NCBI RefSeq assembly: GCF_024730665.1
Contig: NZ_CP084737.1
Span: 579,501-643,500, forward strand
Direction: 5' to 3'
DNA from: Coxiella-like endosymbiont
GTDB lineage: Bacteria; Pseudomonadota; Gammaproteobacteria; Coxiellales; Coxiellaceae
DNA length: 64,000 nucleotides
Under the pieces are notes generated by a model, which was given only the letters and a program-made list of their open reading frames with translations, ran no database searches and had not been told where the DNA came from. This document shows, piece by piece, positions 41,598 through 53,355 of the stretch. The stretch's first letter is position 1; every line of letters starts with the position of its first letter. The position numbers and the translations under genes are program-made.

Positions 41598-43598
41598 GCT
41601 GTTCTCCTCATTAACTGATTACTAATTTTTTTGACAACGTGTTCTGGAGTAAAACCATATTTCCTATAAACGACTTCCCACGGGGCTGAGGAGCCGAATC
41701 GATTAATCCCAACGATATCCCCCTGAAAACCGACAAATTGATACCAATAATCCGGTTGAGCAGCTTCAATGGCAATACGTCTGGTAATGCGTGAAGGCAA
41801 GACAGATTCGCGATAATTAGCATCTTGTTTTTTAAATAATTCACAACAAGGCATGGATACAACTCGTACGGAAATATTTTGCTTCTTCATAATTTTTGCA
41901 GCTTCTATGGCAATTATGATTTCTGAACCTGTCGCTATTAAAATGATGATTGGATCTGTTTTAGGCTCCCATAAAATGTAACCCCTTTTTTAATCAGCGA
42001 GACTTGTTTTTCATCCCGTTCCTGGTGATTTACTTTTTGGCGTGTTAACAAAAGACAACTTGGGCCTTGGTGTTCCAGTATCTGTTTCCAGGCTATCGCG
42101 GTTTCTATTCCATCGCAAGGACGCCAAACATACAACCCAGGAATCATTCTCAGTGAAGGCAATTGTTCAATCGGTTGATGCGTTGGGCCGTCTTCACCAA
42201 GCCCAATTGAATCATGAGAGTAGATGAAAACAGCCTGCGCTTTTTCCATCGCTGCCAATCTCAGTGCACTACGTGCATAATCGGAAAAGGTTAAAAACGT
42301 ACCAGCAAAAGGGATGAAACCGCCATGCAGCGCTATTCCGTTGAGAACCGCCGTCATTGCAAATTCGCGTACACCATATTCGATGTAATTGCCACCGCGA
42401 TTTTCCTTACTGAGAAGAACCGAGCCAGACCATTTAGTACAATTAGATTCTGACAAGTCAGCTGAACCACCAATTAATTCTGGCAATAGATGAACGAAAG
42501 TATTTAAACATTTTAAAGATGATTTACGAGTAGCGTTACTTTCTCTAGATTTTTGTATGATTGAAATTAATTTTTTCCATTGCGCTTCCCAAGTTTTGGG
42601 TAATTTCTTTTTTGTCGTCGCAAAAATTCATGAGCCAGCTCTGGGTGTTGTCTTCTATATTTCGCAAAAAGCTTTTCCCATTCAGCCTCATATGCTTTAC
42701 CTTTTTCTTTTGCATCCCAGGCAGCATAAATATCAGTGGGAACTTCAAAAGGCGGATAAGGCCAATTTAAAATTCGTCGCACACCAGCGAGCTCCTCTTG
42801 TCCCAATGGTGCACCATGGGTAATAGCTTGACCGGCTAAAATGGGAGCACCATACCCAATAATGGTCTTACAACAAATTAAAGTGGGCCTATCTATTACA
42901 TTTTTTGCTTCTTCAATGGCTTTAGAAATAGCGTCTGGATCATGCCCATCAACCCCTGGAACGGTGTGCCAACCATATGCCTCAAAACGTTGAGGCGTGT
43001 TATCTGTAAACCAGCCACTCACTTCGCCATCAATAGAAATACCATTGTCATCGTACAACACTGTAAGTTTACCTAGCCCCAGCGTCCCCGCAAGGGAGCA
43101 AGCTTCGTGCGAGATACCTTCCATCAAGTCACCATCTCCAGCAAAGACGTAGGTATAATGGTCGACAATTAGGAATCCTTCTCGATTAAATGTATCGGAC
43201 AAAATTTGTTCAGCTATTGCCATTCCTACACCATTTGCCAGCCCTTGTCCGAGGGGCCCGGTAGTAGCTTCTACCCCTGGCGTATGGCCAAATTCCGGAT
43301 GTCCTGGCGTTGGAGAATGCAATTGGCGGAATTGTTTAATATCTTCGATGGCAAGATTGAAACCCGATAGATGCAAAAGCGCATACTGCAACATCGCCCC
43401 ATGACCATTGGACAAGATAAAACGATCGCGATTTGACCACTTTGGATTCTGCGGATTAAATTTTAGAAAATCCCGCCATAAAACCTCAGCAACATCAGCC
43501 ATACCCATTGGCATACCTGGATGACCTGAATTCGCTTTTTGTACGGCATCCATCGCCAACGCGCGAATTGCGTTAGCACAATCTCGACGTGAAATCAT
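41594..43598 (-). pseudogene. tkt: Transketolase, two frameshifts
   Basis: Thiamine diphosphate enzyme of the non-oxidative pentose phosphate path. The first 330 or so residues are clean and contain [20 protein letters not shown] and the ThDP motif [21 protein letters not shown]. Breaks are at a T6 (42608-42613) and a C4 (41982-41985) on the plus strand. One added base at each gives [20 protein letters not shown] and SLIKKGGYILWEPKTDPIII, restoring a protein of about 668 residues with YGVREFAMTAVLNGIALHGG in the pyrimidine domain. First gene of the glycolytic block. Confidence 0.92.
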
Positions 43599-43637
43599 GA
43601 CGTGTTCCTAAATGGCTAGCTCAAATTGAGGTTCATG

Positions 43638-43666
43638 ATGATAACGCGTCTTAATCACTCATGCAA
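43638..43666 (-). promoter_or_regulatory. Possible promoter of the tkt-gap-pgk-pyk-fba block
   Basis: On the minus strand TTGCAT (43661-43666) and TATCAT (43638-43643) are separated by 17 bases, about 40 bases upstream of the tkt ATG. The -35 match is weak, the -10 good. Confidence 0.4.
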
Positions 43667-44929
43667 CTTGTTGGTTTTTTAATAAGAAGATTTAAGTGAA
43701 TATTTTCTAAATACTCTATGCTTTTACGTAGCAAGATTGGCTTCCTGACTTTTCATATTTAAAAGAACATCAGTAAGAAGCGTTTTTATAGTGAAAATGA
43801 CTGATGTTTGAAGAATTAGTAGAGTTAACTAGAAAGAAGTACTTCTCAAGTCAAAAGAAACAGTCCTAGTTGGTTATATACTAGGTTGCACTCAGAGTCC
43901 TTAAAAGGTTCGAACAGGTCAGAAAAATTTGATATTCGATTCTTATCACAGAAGAGTTAAAAAGGAATTAGGCAAACAACATACGATTGCTAACTTCTAA
44001 GGGATTAAGGTGTTGAAAGTGAGTGATCACCAACAATAATACAATACCCCATGAAATCGACCAAGAAGAGCAGCCATCGCTGAAATCCTGAGGGCATTCA
44101 CTGAGTACATAATCTCACTCCGATGCAAAGGATCCTATGAGTAGTAGCTAATGGCGATAACGATAACAAACCATCTGCACAAACAACTACTAGGAGTGAT
44201 GTCTCTCTTCGTTGACCCAAATCCAGTCCTTCTTGGTAGAACATATTCATAAGAGAAACACGCAGACTTGAGTATAACGTGTGGTAGAATAGGTTTTCCA
44301 TTCAAAAAAAATAGCCTATCCTGGAGCTTAAATCCATCCTTTCGGGTGGAGTAGGTGTTTTTTGAATCCTTGGCTTTTTGTTGTATAGAGCTAGTAGCTG
44401 CTGACACACACAATCTGAATGAAGTCCGATTTAAAATCGATACACTAGCCAATACAGCACTGTCCAGCACTATATTCCTTGGGGTCGAATCCCGCTTGTC
44501 CGACTTTCATAGGGATCAGAAAACTTTGTGAGGATAAGACTACTTGCTCTTTTCTTCTACAGATTTTTCTTTTCTCATAACAGAGAGGAGCTATTGCCTA
44601 TGTGGATATTCTCAGAAAGGTACGAAGTTCGTCACTAAGATACACAATATCAAAGAGTAACACATTTGCGCTACCTTATCTTTACAAACCAGAAGCCGAA
44701 AATTCTTATCCTCTACGTGCCCGATTTAGTAAATTCTAAAAGGTTGGCGATTTTCATTCTAACACGAAACAAGGGGCCCTGGTGATATAACTGTCTCTCA
44801 TATCTCTCACTCAGGGGTAGATTTGAAAATCATATCACGAAAACTATATCCTTACCCACCAGACTGGAAAATTAGGATCTAGTGGAAAAAGATGAAAACT
44901 CAATTCAAAGTAAGTATAGTGTCTTCTCC
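43667..44929. other. Gene desert between tkt and metG
   Basis: About 1.26 kb. The longest frame is on the minus strand (44135-44470, 111 codons, SILNRTSFRLCVSAATSSIQ and later HVILKSACFSYEYVLPRRTG), overlapping a second minus frame at 44098-44301; neither shows a motif I recognise, and their overlap suggests an eroded gene. The bases 44481-44493 resemble a tRNA T-arm but no tRNA can be folded around them. Confidence 0.4.
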
Positions 44930-46572
44930 ATGACGAACACAAAAAATCGACAAATCCTAGTTACTGCTGCATTGCCCTATGCTAATGGGCCTATTCATCT
45001 TGGGCATATGGTTGAGCATATTCAGGCAGACATTTGGGTGCGATTTCAACGCCTCCTTTATGGTAACGATTGCCTTCTTTTTATTTGCGGGGAAGATGCA
45101 CATGGGACAGCAATCATGATTTCAGCCAAAAAAAAGGCATTCCTCCTGAAGCTTTGGTAGCCAAAATGCATCAAGAACATGTTAATGATTTTACTGATTT
45201 CTTAATTGACTTTGACAACTTTTATACTACCCACTCGCCAGAGAATCGCGAACTCTCTGAATTGATTTATAAACGGCTTAAGGAAAAAGGAGATATTTTT
45301 ACTCAAACGATTTCACAATTGTATGATCCGATAGAAGAAGTTTTTCTTCCTGATCGCTTCATTCGGGGCACTTGCCCCCGCTGTGACTCGCCAGACCAAT
45401 ATGGTGATGTTTGTGAAGCCTGTGGCGCGATTTACAGACCGACAGAATTAATTAATCCAGTTTCTGGGTTATCAGGAGCAAAACCTATCGAAAAAGATTC
45501 CGAGCACTTTTTCTTTTCGTTAAATCATTATACCGATTTACTAAAAAGATGGATTAATTCAGGTCATTTGCAACCACAAGTGGCCAATAAACTAAAAGAA
45601 TGGCTTGCTGATGGGCTTAAACCATGGGACATTTCTCGTGATGGGCCTTATTTTGGATTTAAAATCCCTGAAGCGCTTGATAAATATTTTTATGTCTGGC
45701 TAGACGCGCCTATTGGTTACATGGCGAGTTTAAAAAATCTTTCGAAAAAGCGTCCTGTGATTGGTTTTGAGTATTTTTGGAAAAAAGAAAGCACAACAGA
45801 GCTTTATCATTTTATAGGTAAGGATATTATTTATTTTCACGCACTTTTTTGGCCCGCAATGCTATCGGGAGCAAACTTTCGCTTACCCACTGCTATTTAC
45901 GTTCATGGTTATTTAACTATTAACGGACAAAAAATGTCAAAATCTCGCGGTACCTTCATTACAGCGCGTCATTATTTGCAGCACCTAAATCCTGAATATT
46001 TACGTTATTATTATGCAGCGAAGTTAGGTCCTCAAGTAGAAGATATTAATTTAAATCTCGAGGATTTTGCACAACGCGTAAATGCTGATCTTGTAGGCAA
46101 ATATGCTAATTTAGCGAGTCGATGCGCAAGTTTTATCACTAAAAAATTCAATGGTCAGTTGTCTTCTGAATTACCAGAGCCAGAATTATATGAAGCTTTT
46201 ATAAAAGCGAAGCAAACTATTACTGAATGTTATGAATCATTAAATTACAATAAAGCCGTGAGGACTATCATGGCGCTAGCCGATCGTGCTAATCAATACA
46301 TTGATGCTAAAAAACCGTGGATATTGGCAAAAGAAGTCGGTTACAAAAAACAAGCGCAAGCAGTCTGTACACAAGGACTCAATTTATTTAAGGTGTTGAC
46401 GACTTTTTTAAAGCCAATATTACCAGCGACAGCGAAAAAAGCAGAACTATTTTTAAATAGTGAACTTAACTGGTTAACACTAAAAACACCTTTACTTAAT
46501 CACTCTATCAATACTTTTGAAGCTTTACTACAACGCATATTACCAGATACAATGTCGAAGCTGATTCAATGA
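44930..46572 (+). pseudogene. metG: Methionine-tRNA ligase MetG, one frameshift
   Basis: Charges tRNA-Met and initiator tRNA. The start at 44930 gives [20 protein letters not shown]; the HIGH motif is HLGH, the zinc-knuckle region has [20 protein letters not shown], and KMSKSRGTF is the KMSKS loop. The frame breaks in an A8 run at 45128-45135; one added A gives [20 protein letters not shown]. The protein ends at SKLIQ after the anticodon-binding domain (about 547 residues), so it lacks the C-terminal tRNA-binding domain of E. coli MetG. An essential gene, so a real knock-out is unlikely. The stop overlaps the next start by 4 bases. Confidence 0.93.
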
Positions 46573-47153
46573 ACAAGAAGTTAATTAATCAAATTGATGC
46601 ACTATTACCTCAAACACAATGTGGATTGTGTAAGTACGACGCGTGCCGGCCTTATGCTGAAGCAATTGCTAAAAATGAAGCACCTATTAATCGTTGCTTG
46701 CCTGGCGGTGTTGAAAAGTTAGTAGCGATAGCTGAATGTCTTAATCTAGATCCAGCGTCCTATATTCCCGAAATGGAAAGAAAAGCGAAATTACCTGCAA
46801 TTGCAGTAATTCGTGAAAATGAATGCATCGGGTGTACGAAATGCATTCAAGCCTGTCCAACGGATGCGATTATAGGCGCTGCTAAACAGATGCATACCAT
46901 CATTAGCGATGCCTGCACTGGTTGTGAGTTATGTTTACCCGTATGTCCTATCGATTGCATTGATATTCAACCGACAATATTGAAGAAAAACCATTCCGCT
47001 CAGCAATGGCGTTTACGCTATGAAAATAGACAAAAAAGACTAAATCGTGATAAAACAGAACAGCGTAGTAATAAAATTTCTAATCTGACGGTGGAAACAC
47101 GGAAAGCTGCCATTCATGCTGCAGTCTTGCGCGTTAAAAAAAAGGAAAGTGCG
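46569..47153 (+). CDS. rnfB: RnfB/RsxB-like ferredoxin, running in frame into Nth
   Basis: Electron-transport ferredoxin related to Rnf[21 protein letters not shown] plus [13 protein letters not shown] is the N-terminal Fe-S domain (CxxC-x4-C), followed by two 4Fe-4S sets, [16 protein letters not shown] and [16 protein letters not shown] lysine- and arginine-rich C-terminal helix follows. No other rnf gene is seen here, so it may be an orphan acting with another partner. No stop codon separates it from Nth: the frame continues through [20 protein letters not shown]. The boundary given is the base before the Nth-like ATG. Confidence 0.85.
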
Positions 47154-47785
47154 ATGCATCAATCCCGGCTGGAAGAAATTTTTCGTCGATTTAAAGCGCA
47201 TAATAGTGAGCCAGTCTCAGAGTTAATTTATCGTTCTAAATTTGAATTATTGATTTCTGTGATGCTTTCTGCACAAGCGACTGATATAAGTGTTAATAAA
47301 TATACGAAAGAATTATATAAAGTTGCTAATACGCCACGTAAAATCCTGGAACTAGGAGAAGAGGGTTTAAAACAATATATTAAATCTATTGGTCTTTTTA
47401 ATTCTAAAGCTAAAAATATTATAAAAACTTGCAAAATTTTAGTTGAAAATCATGGTTCCAAAATACCAAACACGCGCGAAGACTTAGAAGCTTTACCAGG
47501 CATTGGCCGCAAAACAGCTAATGTTATTCTTAATACAGCCTTTGGACAAAAAACAATTGCTGTGGATACGCATGTTTTTCGGGTTTCAAAACGGATTGGC
47601 TTAGCCTATGGGAAAACCCCGCTTGAAATTGAAAAAAATTGATGGGAGCTATTCCTCAAAAATATTTAGTCGACGCCCATCATTGGCTAGTTATTCATGG
47701 ACGTTACATTTGCATGGCACGACGCCCAAAATGTTCTGATTGTTTAATTAACGATTTGTGTGAATATCCGGATAAAACTGGTTAG
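47154..47785 (+). pseudogene. nth: Endonuclease III (Nth), one frameshift
   Basis: Base-excision repair glycosylase and AP lyase for oxidised pyrimidines. [17 protein letters not shown] begins the domain and AAGGAAA lies upstream, so it can be started on its own although it is also in frame with rnfB. The helix-hairpin-helix with the catalytic Lys is [20 protein letters not shown] and the catalytic Asp is in [10 protein letters not shown]. The frame stops in an A7 run (47632-47638); one added A gives [20 protein letters not shown] and the cluster cysteines in CMARRPKCSDCLINDLC, ending in TAG at 47783-47785. Length about 210 residues. Confidence 0.88.
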
Positions 47786-49199
47786 TAAAAATAATCAGGA
47801 ACAGCGATCAAATGATAAATATTTTTTGATTCAATCTCAGCTTGAATAACAATCAATTACACAGTCATACATGCTCACTCGAAAATATCAGCACTACCAG
47901 CGCTTCTTAAACAATAATTTAATAATTCGGAAAATCAGCTTAAAAATATCACACGACTGAAACCAGTCTTTTTTACATGTGGATTTACATTTAAGTTCAC
48001 TGGAAAGTTTAATACACATCCGCCTTGAAGGCATTCAAGATATTATCAAAATGATAAATAAAATCGACGAAACCCAAATCAGGTTGAACATTTAAATGAT
48101 AGAAATCATGGCAGAAATAATTCGAGAAAGTCAGAAAAATAATACTTTTTCCAAAGAACAATGTTATCTGCATGCTTTACTTAACATCGTCTCTGAAAGT
48201 TGACTCTTTTCGACTTCACTTTTTAACTATAGTAATTAATTTCCCTTCTATCAGGGAAGGAATAAGTTCTTCTATTATCAATTTTTTTTGTTTTCCACTA
48301 CACTTTTAATGAGATTAGCCACTCTTCTGTGGCTACTTCAGTGACATGCTCACCTATAAATTCTAGATTAGAAATCTGTAAACTGTGTGATCCTTTATCG
48401 TTACCAACCACAAGGATTCGTTGCAATCCGGCAAAAATTGAGGCAAATTTAGAATTTCAGATAATAATTTAAAAATAACTTTATCTGGGTATTATATGCC
48501 TAATTATCAGATTAAGTTAGTCATTTACCAAAAGTTAAGAATACTGGCACTGTTAGTCTTCTTATAGACCAGCCTGCTCAAACTGAATCCTTTTTGCAGC
48601 AATTTCATCGGCAGAGGAAGGAAAGATTGCTTAACGGTCGATTAACTTTATTTCTTTGCTGGTGAATTAACAGCTCTCATTTTACATTGCTAAAGAAGGT
48701 CCTTCAAAAATCGACGCAGATAAAGCTGAAGAATCCTTCTTAGGGATTTTCAGGATGGCGAGAAAATCTAGCAAGAAGTTATCTTAATGCATAGAATGCA
48801 TCTGTATCTCTCAGACAATCGCTTTCCAGTTTCTTTTAAAGCTATACGCAATTACCTCTTTTGGAAACAGTAGTATTTGGTAATTACCTTGGGCATCGAG
48901 GAAAATACCGCTAAATTTACCTGATCAACCACGATAGCTAACGCTGTTATTACTACTCTTAAAAAAATTTAGCGGTTATCACAGAAGTATGTTCGTGCTT
49001 ATAGATGAAAAATTGAGGTGAAAATTTAGATAAGACCAAACTTTAAAATTCTCACCGCCCTTCAATGCTGGCGTTTTTACATATAAATTATTTAGAGGCA
49101 CACTTTTCTCTGATGGAGGCATGCTGTGCACCTGGATATACTCCAGGACTTACCCCTTAGTAATTTTCTTCACTAGTATAACGGAGAAAAGATACCAAT
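47786..49199. other. Gene desert between nth and hldD
   Basis: About 1.4 kb with scattered short frames and no recognisable protein. Several A/T-rich stretches and no hairpin of note. Looks like fully eroded coding sequence. Confidence 0.45.
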
Positions 49200-50198
49200 T
49201 TAGGTTTGGAACAATTGGCATACGGAATTCGATGAACGAACAGTTGCTTTCTTCATTAAATTTATCCAATTAAAATAATGACGCAACCCCTCTTCGAGAG
49301 TAAGGAATACTTCTGAGTAACCACTATTGCGTAATTTGGTAATATTGGCTTGGGTGAAGATTTGGTAAGCACCTTTTAATTTTTCAGGGAAAGGGATGTA
49401 TTCAATTTTTCCTTTATTATTTAATTCAATTAATATTTCAGCTAACGCATTAAATGTTCGTGCTTTTCCAGTGCCGACGTTAAAAATGCCTGATATATCT
49501 GTATGTTCCATAAACCATAAATTAATTTTGACAACATCTTCTATCGAGATGAAATCCCGAAATTGTCCGCCATTAGGACAGCCATCGGAACCTTCAAACA
49601 ATCTGACAATTCCTGTTTCTTGTAACTGATTCATCAAATGAAAAGCCATACTGGCCATGTGGCCTTTATGCTGTTCGTGCGGACCATATACATTGAAGTA
49701 ACGTAATCCAACCACTTGAGAAGCAATTTGTTTGCGTTGTTGCAAATAATATTGATCAAAAATCCATTTTGAATATCCATAAACGTTTAAAGGAATTTCA
49801 TTATCACTGGTTTCCTCAAATTGACGATTACCCCCATAGACGGCGGCACTGGAGGCGTAAATAAAAGGAATTTTTCTTTTTGTGCAATAATGCAATAAAT
49901 GTTTAGAGTATTCGTAATTATTACGCATCATGTAGCGGCCGTCCCACTCTGTAGTCAGCGAACAAGCACCCTCATGAAAAACTGCTTCAATAGACTTGGC
50001 AAATGATTGCTCCGCGATAATTCGATTTAAGAAATCTTCATAATCCAGATAATCAGCATACTTTGAAACAGCTAAATTTTTAAATTTTCTTCCATCTGTT
50101 AAATCATCAACAACAATAATATCCGCCCGACTCGCTTTATTAAGACCGTTAAGCAAATTACTCCCAATAAATCCTGCTGCACCTGTCACAATAATCAT
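49200..50198 (-). CDS. hldD: ADP-L-glycero-D-manno-heptose 6-epimerase HldD
   Basis: Final step in making ADP-heptose for the LPS inner core. The 332-residue protein has the Rossmann NADP motif IIVTGAAGFIGSNLLNGL, the Tyr-x3-Lys pair in YGYSKWIFDQYY and the block LRYFNVYGPHEQHKGHMAS. The start overlaps the hldE stop by 4 bases. Intact. Confidence 0.95.
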   Translation of the reverse strand: MIIVTGAAGFIGSNLLNGLNKASRADIIVVDDLTDGRKFKNLAVSKYADYLDYEDFLNRIIAEQSFAKSIEAVFHEGACSLTTEWDGRYMMRNNYEYSKHLLHYCTKRKIPFIYASSAAVYGGNRQFEETSDNEIPLNVYGYSKWIFDQYYLQQRKQIASQVVGLRYFNVYGPHEQHKGHMASMAFHLMNQLQETGIVRLFEGSDGCPNGGQFRDFISIEDVVKINLWFMEHTDISGIFNVGTGKARTFNALAEILIELNNKGKIEYIPFPEKLKGAYQIFTQANITKLRNSGYSEVFLTLEEGLRHYFNWINLMKKATVRSSNSVCQLFQT

Positions 50199-51640
50199 TC
50201 ATGTCTTACTCCTCTAACTTTTTCAATTAACTGAAATGTCGAAAATCCCTTTTTAAGAGGGATAGTTAGTATCTGACCGCCATTTTTAATCACTGCATCA
50301 GCACCCGCAATTTCATCAAGTTGATAATCGTTACCTTTGACTAAAATATCGGGTAGCACTTTTCTAACTAAACGAGCAGGGGTATCTTCTGAAAAAGGCA
50401 CAACCCAATCTACCGCACGCAAAGCAGCCAAAACTGCCATACGCACGTGCAACGCATTTATAGGACGTTTTACCCCTTTTAAACGGGTAACCGATTGATC
50501 ATCATTCACAGCGACAATTAAACGATGGCCCATTACTTTAGCAGCTTCTAAATAGTGCACGTGGCCCGGATGCAAGATATCGAAACAACCATTAGTCATT
50601 ACTACAATTTCTCCATGTGCATGTGCATCCGAAACAGCTAACAACAACTCTCTTTCTGTTAATATACCACCACCGATGCGTGAACCGGTGATTTGACACA
50701 AGGCGCGTCGTAACTCCGGCACAGTGACTGTTGCAGTCCCGAGCTTACGGACCGCTAATCCTGCTGCTAAATTAGCCAGCGTCACCGCTCGTACTAAATC
50801 GCAGCCTGACGCCAATGAAGCTGCTATGACTGAGATCACGGTGTCGCCCGCTCCGGTTACATCATAAACTTCACGGGCGTGTGTCGCTAAATTAATTGCT
50901 GGTTTATCTTTCTGGATTAAAAGTATTCCATGCTTGCCGCGTGTGATGAGTACAGCTTCAAAATGGTGACGTTGAATAAGGGCACGGGCTTTAAATTCAG
51001 TTTCCTGTTCTGTTTGGCAGTGACCCACAATCGCTTCAAATTCTCTTAAATTAGGTGTTAAGAGGGTAGCCCCCTCATAACAAGTGAAGTCAGTAGCTTT
51101 GGGATCAACCAATACAGGCAATCCTTTTGCACGGGCTCCTTTGATAAGAGTTGAAACATTATTGAGCGCCCCTTTGGCATAATCTGAAAAAACCACTACT
51201 TGAGCTTTAGACAGCGCCTCACGATACCGAATCATCAAAGGATTATCGTGATAATTCTTTATACGTTTTTCAAAGTCCAACCGCAAAAGCTGTTGATTTT
51301 GAACAAGAACCCGCAACTTAGTTACCGTGGAATAATTTGGCACACGATGAAAGTGACAATCAATAGAGTGCGCAGCAAGCAGAGACTCCAATTCTCTGGC
51401 TTCCCCATCATCGCCTACCAAGCCGATTAACACCACTGACGCGCCAAGTGCTCTCACATTCAAAGCTACATTTGCAGCACCCCCTGGGTGAGATTCACTA
51501 TTACTCACATTCACTACAGGGACAGGTGCTTCAGGAGAAATTCGTCCTGCTTGCCCATAACAATAACGATCAAGCATTAAATCACCATAAACGACCACAC
51601 GTGCATTTTCGTAAGGAGGGATATCAATTTCAGCTATCAT
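50195..51640 (-). CDS. hldE: Bifunctional heptose-7-phosphate kinase / heptose-1-phosphate adenylyltransferase HldE
   Basis: Two-domain enzyme of ADP-heptose synthesis. The N-terminal PfkB-type kinase (about residues 1-320) has RISPEAPVPVVNV, HPGGAANVALNVRAL and the active-site YDVTGAGDTVISVIAASLAS. The C-terminal cytidylyltransferase-like domain has MTNGCFDILHPGHVHYLEAA and LKGVKRPINALHVRMAVLAAL. Total 481 residues, the usual fusion length. Intact and in an operon with hldD. Confidence 0.96.
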   Translation of the reverse strand: MIAEIDIPPYENARVVVYGDLMLDRYCYGQAGRISPEAPVPVVNVSNSESHPGGAANVALNVRALGASVVLIGLVGDDGEARELESLLAAHSIDCHFHRVPNYSTVTKLRVLVQNQQLLRLDFEKRIKNYHDNPLMIRYREALSKAQVVVFSDYAKGALNNVSTLIKGARAKGLPVLVDPKATDFTCYEGATLLTPNLREFEAIVGHCQTEQETEFKARALIQRHHFEAVLITRGKHGILLIQKDKPAINLATHAREVYDVTGAGDTVISVIAASLASGCDLVRAVTLANLAAGLAVRKLGTATVTVPELRRALCQITGSRIGGGILTERELLLAVSDAHAHGEIVVMTNGCFDILHPGHVHYLEAAKVMGHRLIVAVNDDQSVTRLKGVKRPINALHVRMAVLAALRAVDWVVPFSEDTPARLVRKVLPDILVKGNDYQLDEIAGADAVIKNGGQILTIPLKKGFSTFQLIEKVRGVRHE

Positions 51641-52579
51641 ACATACCTCTCACCCTCATTTTAAGTATTATGCGCAAAATCTCCTAGGCGGGCAAGGGAA
51701 GGTCTCCGTGCTCCCAAAGTATGATTCGGCGTAGAATTCACAGCCTCTGCGTGCGTGAGATAAGAGCCAAAAAACATCTTAAAATATAAGGAAGTTATAT
51801 AATCAACTAGTGAAAAGAATAACTCAATTCTATCTGTAAGTTAATTTAATTCGAATTGGTCTTTTGATGTAAGGTATGTCACCACATAAAGACATTTTTC
51901 GCTTGCTCTCGCTTACTTGGATATGTATTCTCTGTGGGTTTGGATTTTGCGAAGCAATTATATTTAAAAACCTTAATAGAAAGTGTGGTAGAGAGCAAAA
52001 AAATCGAGATTAACGGGATTGGATATTAAGGGAATCCGACTGCATTGAAAACCACTGCAAAAAATCAGTCTCTGCCCGCTAGTACCCCAATAAAATTGGA
52101 TATAGCGCATTGCGGCCTGAAAAAATACACTATTTATGAAATTTTGCTTATTTTTTGCAGTGGTTTACAAATCTTTACCAAGAAAACTTGGTGATTAAAC
52201 AACCCCCCCATTTGGTTTATGACCATTTATTCCTTTGAAGATGATAGTAATGGCTGAATCGCTCTCGCAATTGTTGATGGCATTATATTACTCGCTCCGA
52301 AAAATAAACAGCGTCTTATGGCAATATGTATTGCATATGTTCTCAAATTTAATGAGAACGCAGTGACTGATAATTTAAATGCAAAATATCGACTCGTAGA
52401 AATGGTTTTTAAATTGTTTCAAAGCACAATTTAGCGTCGGTAATACCCAAAAACAAATCATCATCAATCGGCCAGCTTTTACGTAAAACTTACTTCTTGC
52501 AAAGAAGCTGTGACAAGAAATACAGGCTTACCTTCATTTGATGCAAACTTAACCAAAACAGATGCACTATTAACAAGCT
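51641..52579. other. Gene desert upstream of hldE
   Basis: About 940 bases. Two overlapping plus-strand frames near 52250-52435 stay open for some 40-57 codons (one ends KYRLVEMVFKLFQSTI) but carry no motif or start signal that I can support. Probably eroded coding sequence. Confidence 0.4.
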
Positions 52580-53355
52580 TCAGTATTCGTCTAGTTTAGT
52601 GTTTAATTTTTGTTTCTCATAAAATTTAGCATATCGATAAAATGCACCATAACTCTGGCCCATCGCAATAATAAATCCGGGCCAGCCGTCTAAAAACCCC
52701 CATCGTAAAATATAAACTTTAATAAATGTCCAAATAGTATGGGTGAGTGTTAAAAGCATGGATGCTTTACTGTATCGTTCCTCAAGTCGGTCAACACCAA
52801 GGGTTGAATAGCGATTGGCTTTTTGCATCATTTCTGATACATCCTGAAATGGAATTTGCCAGATGGAATTTTTAAATAACCCATCGGCTTTTTGCTGTGG
52901 CATAGATAATTTTCATGTACGATATCGTTGATATAACTTAAACTATCTTTTCTAAATAATTGGGGTTGACGATAATCGGGATACCAGCCGCAATGTTTAA
53001 TCCAACGTCCCATAAAATAACTTTTTCTTGATATCCGGTAAATATCTAAAGCTTCTTTAGAATTAATAATAGACAAAACTTCATATTGTACCTCCGATGT
53101 GCAGCGTTCATCGGAATCTAAACTAAATATCCAACCATACCGACAAGCTGCAACCGCCTGATTGCGCAAATTACCAAATCCCCGAAAGGGTATCTGAATT
53201 ACCCGCGCACATAATTTTTTTGCTAACTCTGTGGTGCCATCCGTGCTATGTGAGTCGACGACGAGAATTTCATCTGCCCATAAAACACTTTTTATAGCGG
53301 ATTCAATCTTTGTTATTTGGTTATAAGCAATAATATATACTGATATCTTATTCAC
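52580..53355 (-). pseudogene. Family 2 glycosyltransferase of LPS core (WaaE-like), one frameshift
   Basis: GT2 enzyme likely adding a sugar to the LPS inner core. The N-terminal piece (MNKISVYIIAYNQITKIESA) has the nucleotide-sugar blocks ILVVDSHSTDGTTELAKKL and SLDSDERCTSEV. It breaks in a T5 run (52869-52873); one added base gives MGYLKNSIWQIPFQDVSEMM and continues to the membrane-associated C-terminal part (TIWTFIKVYILRWGFLDGWP). Repaired length about 258 residues. It overlaps the next glycosyltransferase gene by 1 base. Confidence 0.82.

Noticed and set aside
44098-44470. Minus-strand frames of 67 and 111 codons in the tkt-metG desert as real genes
   Set aside because: They overlap one another in different frames, have no ribosome sites and no recognisable domains.
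44481-44510. Sequence GGGGTCGAATCCC resembling a tRNA T-arm
   Set aside because: No acceptor, D-arm or anticodon stem could be placed around it; at most a tRNA remnant.
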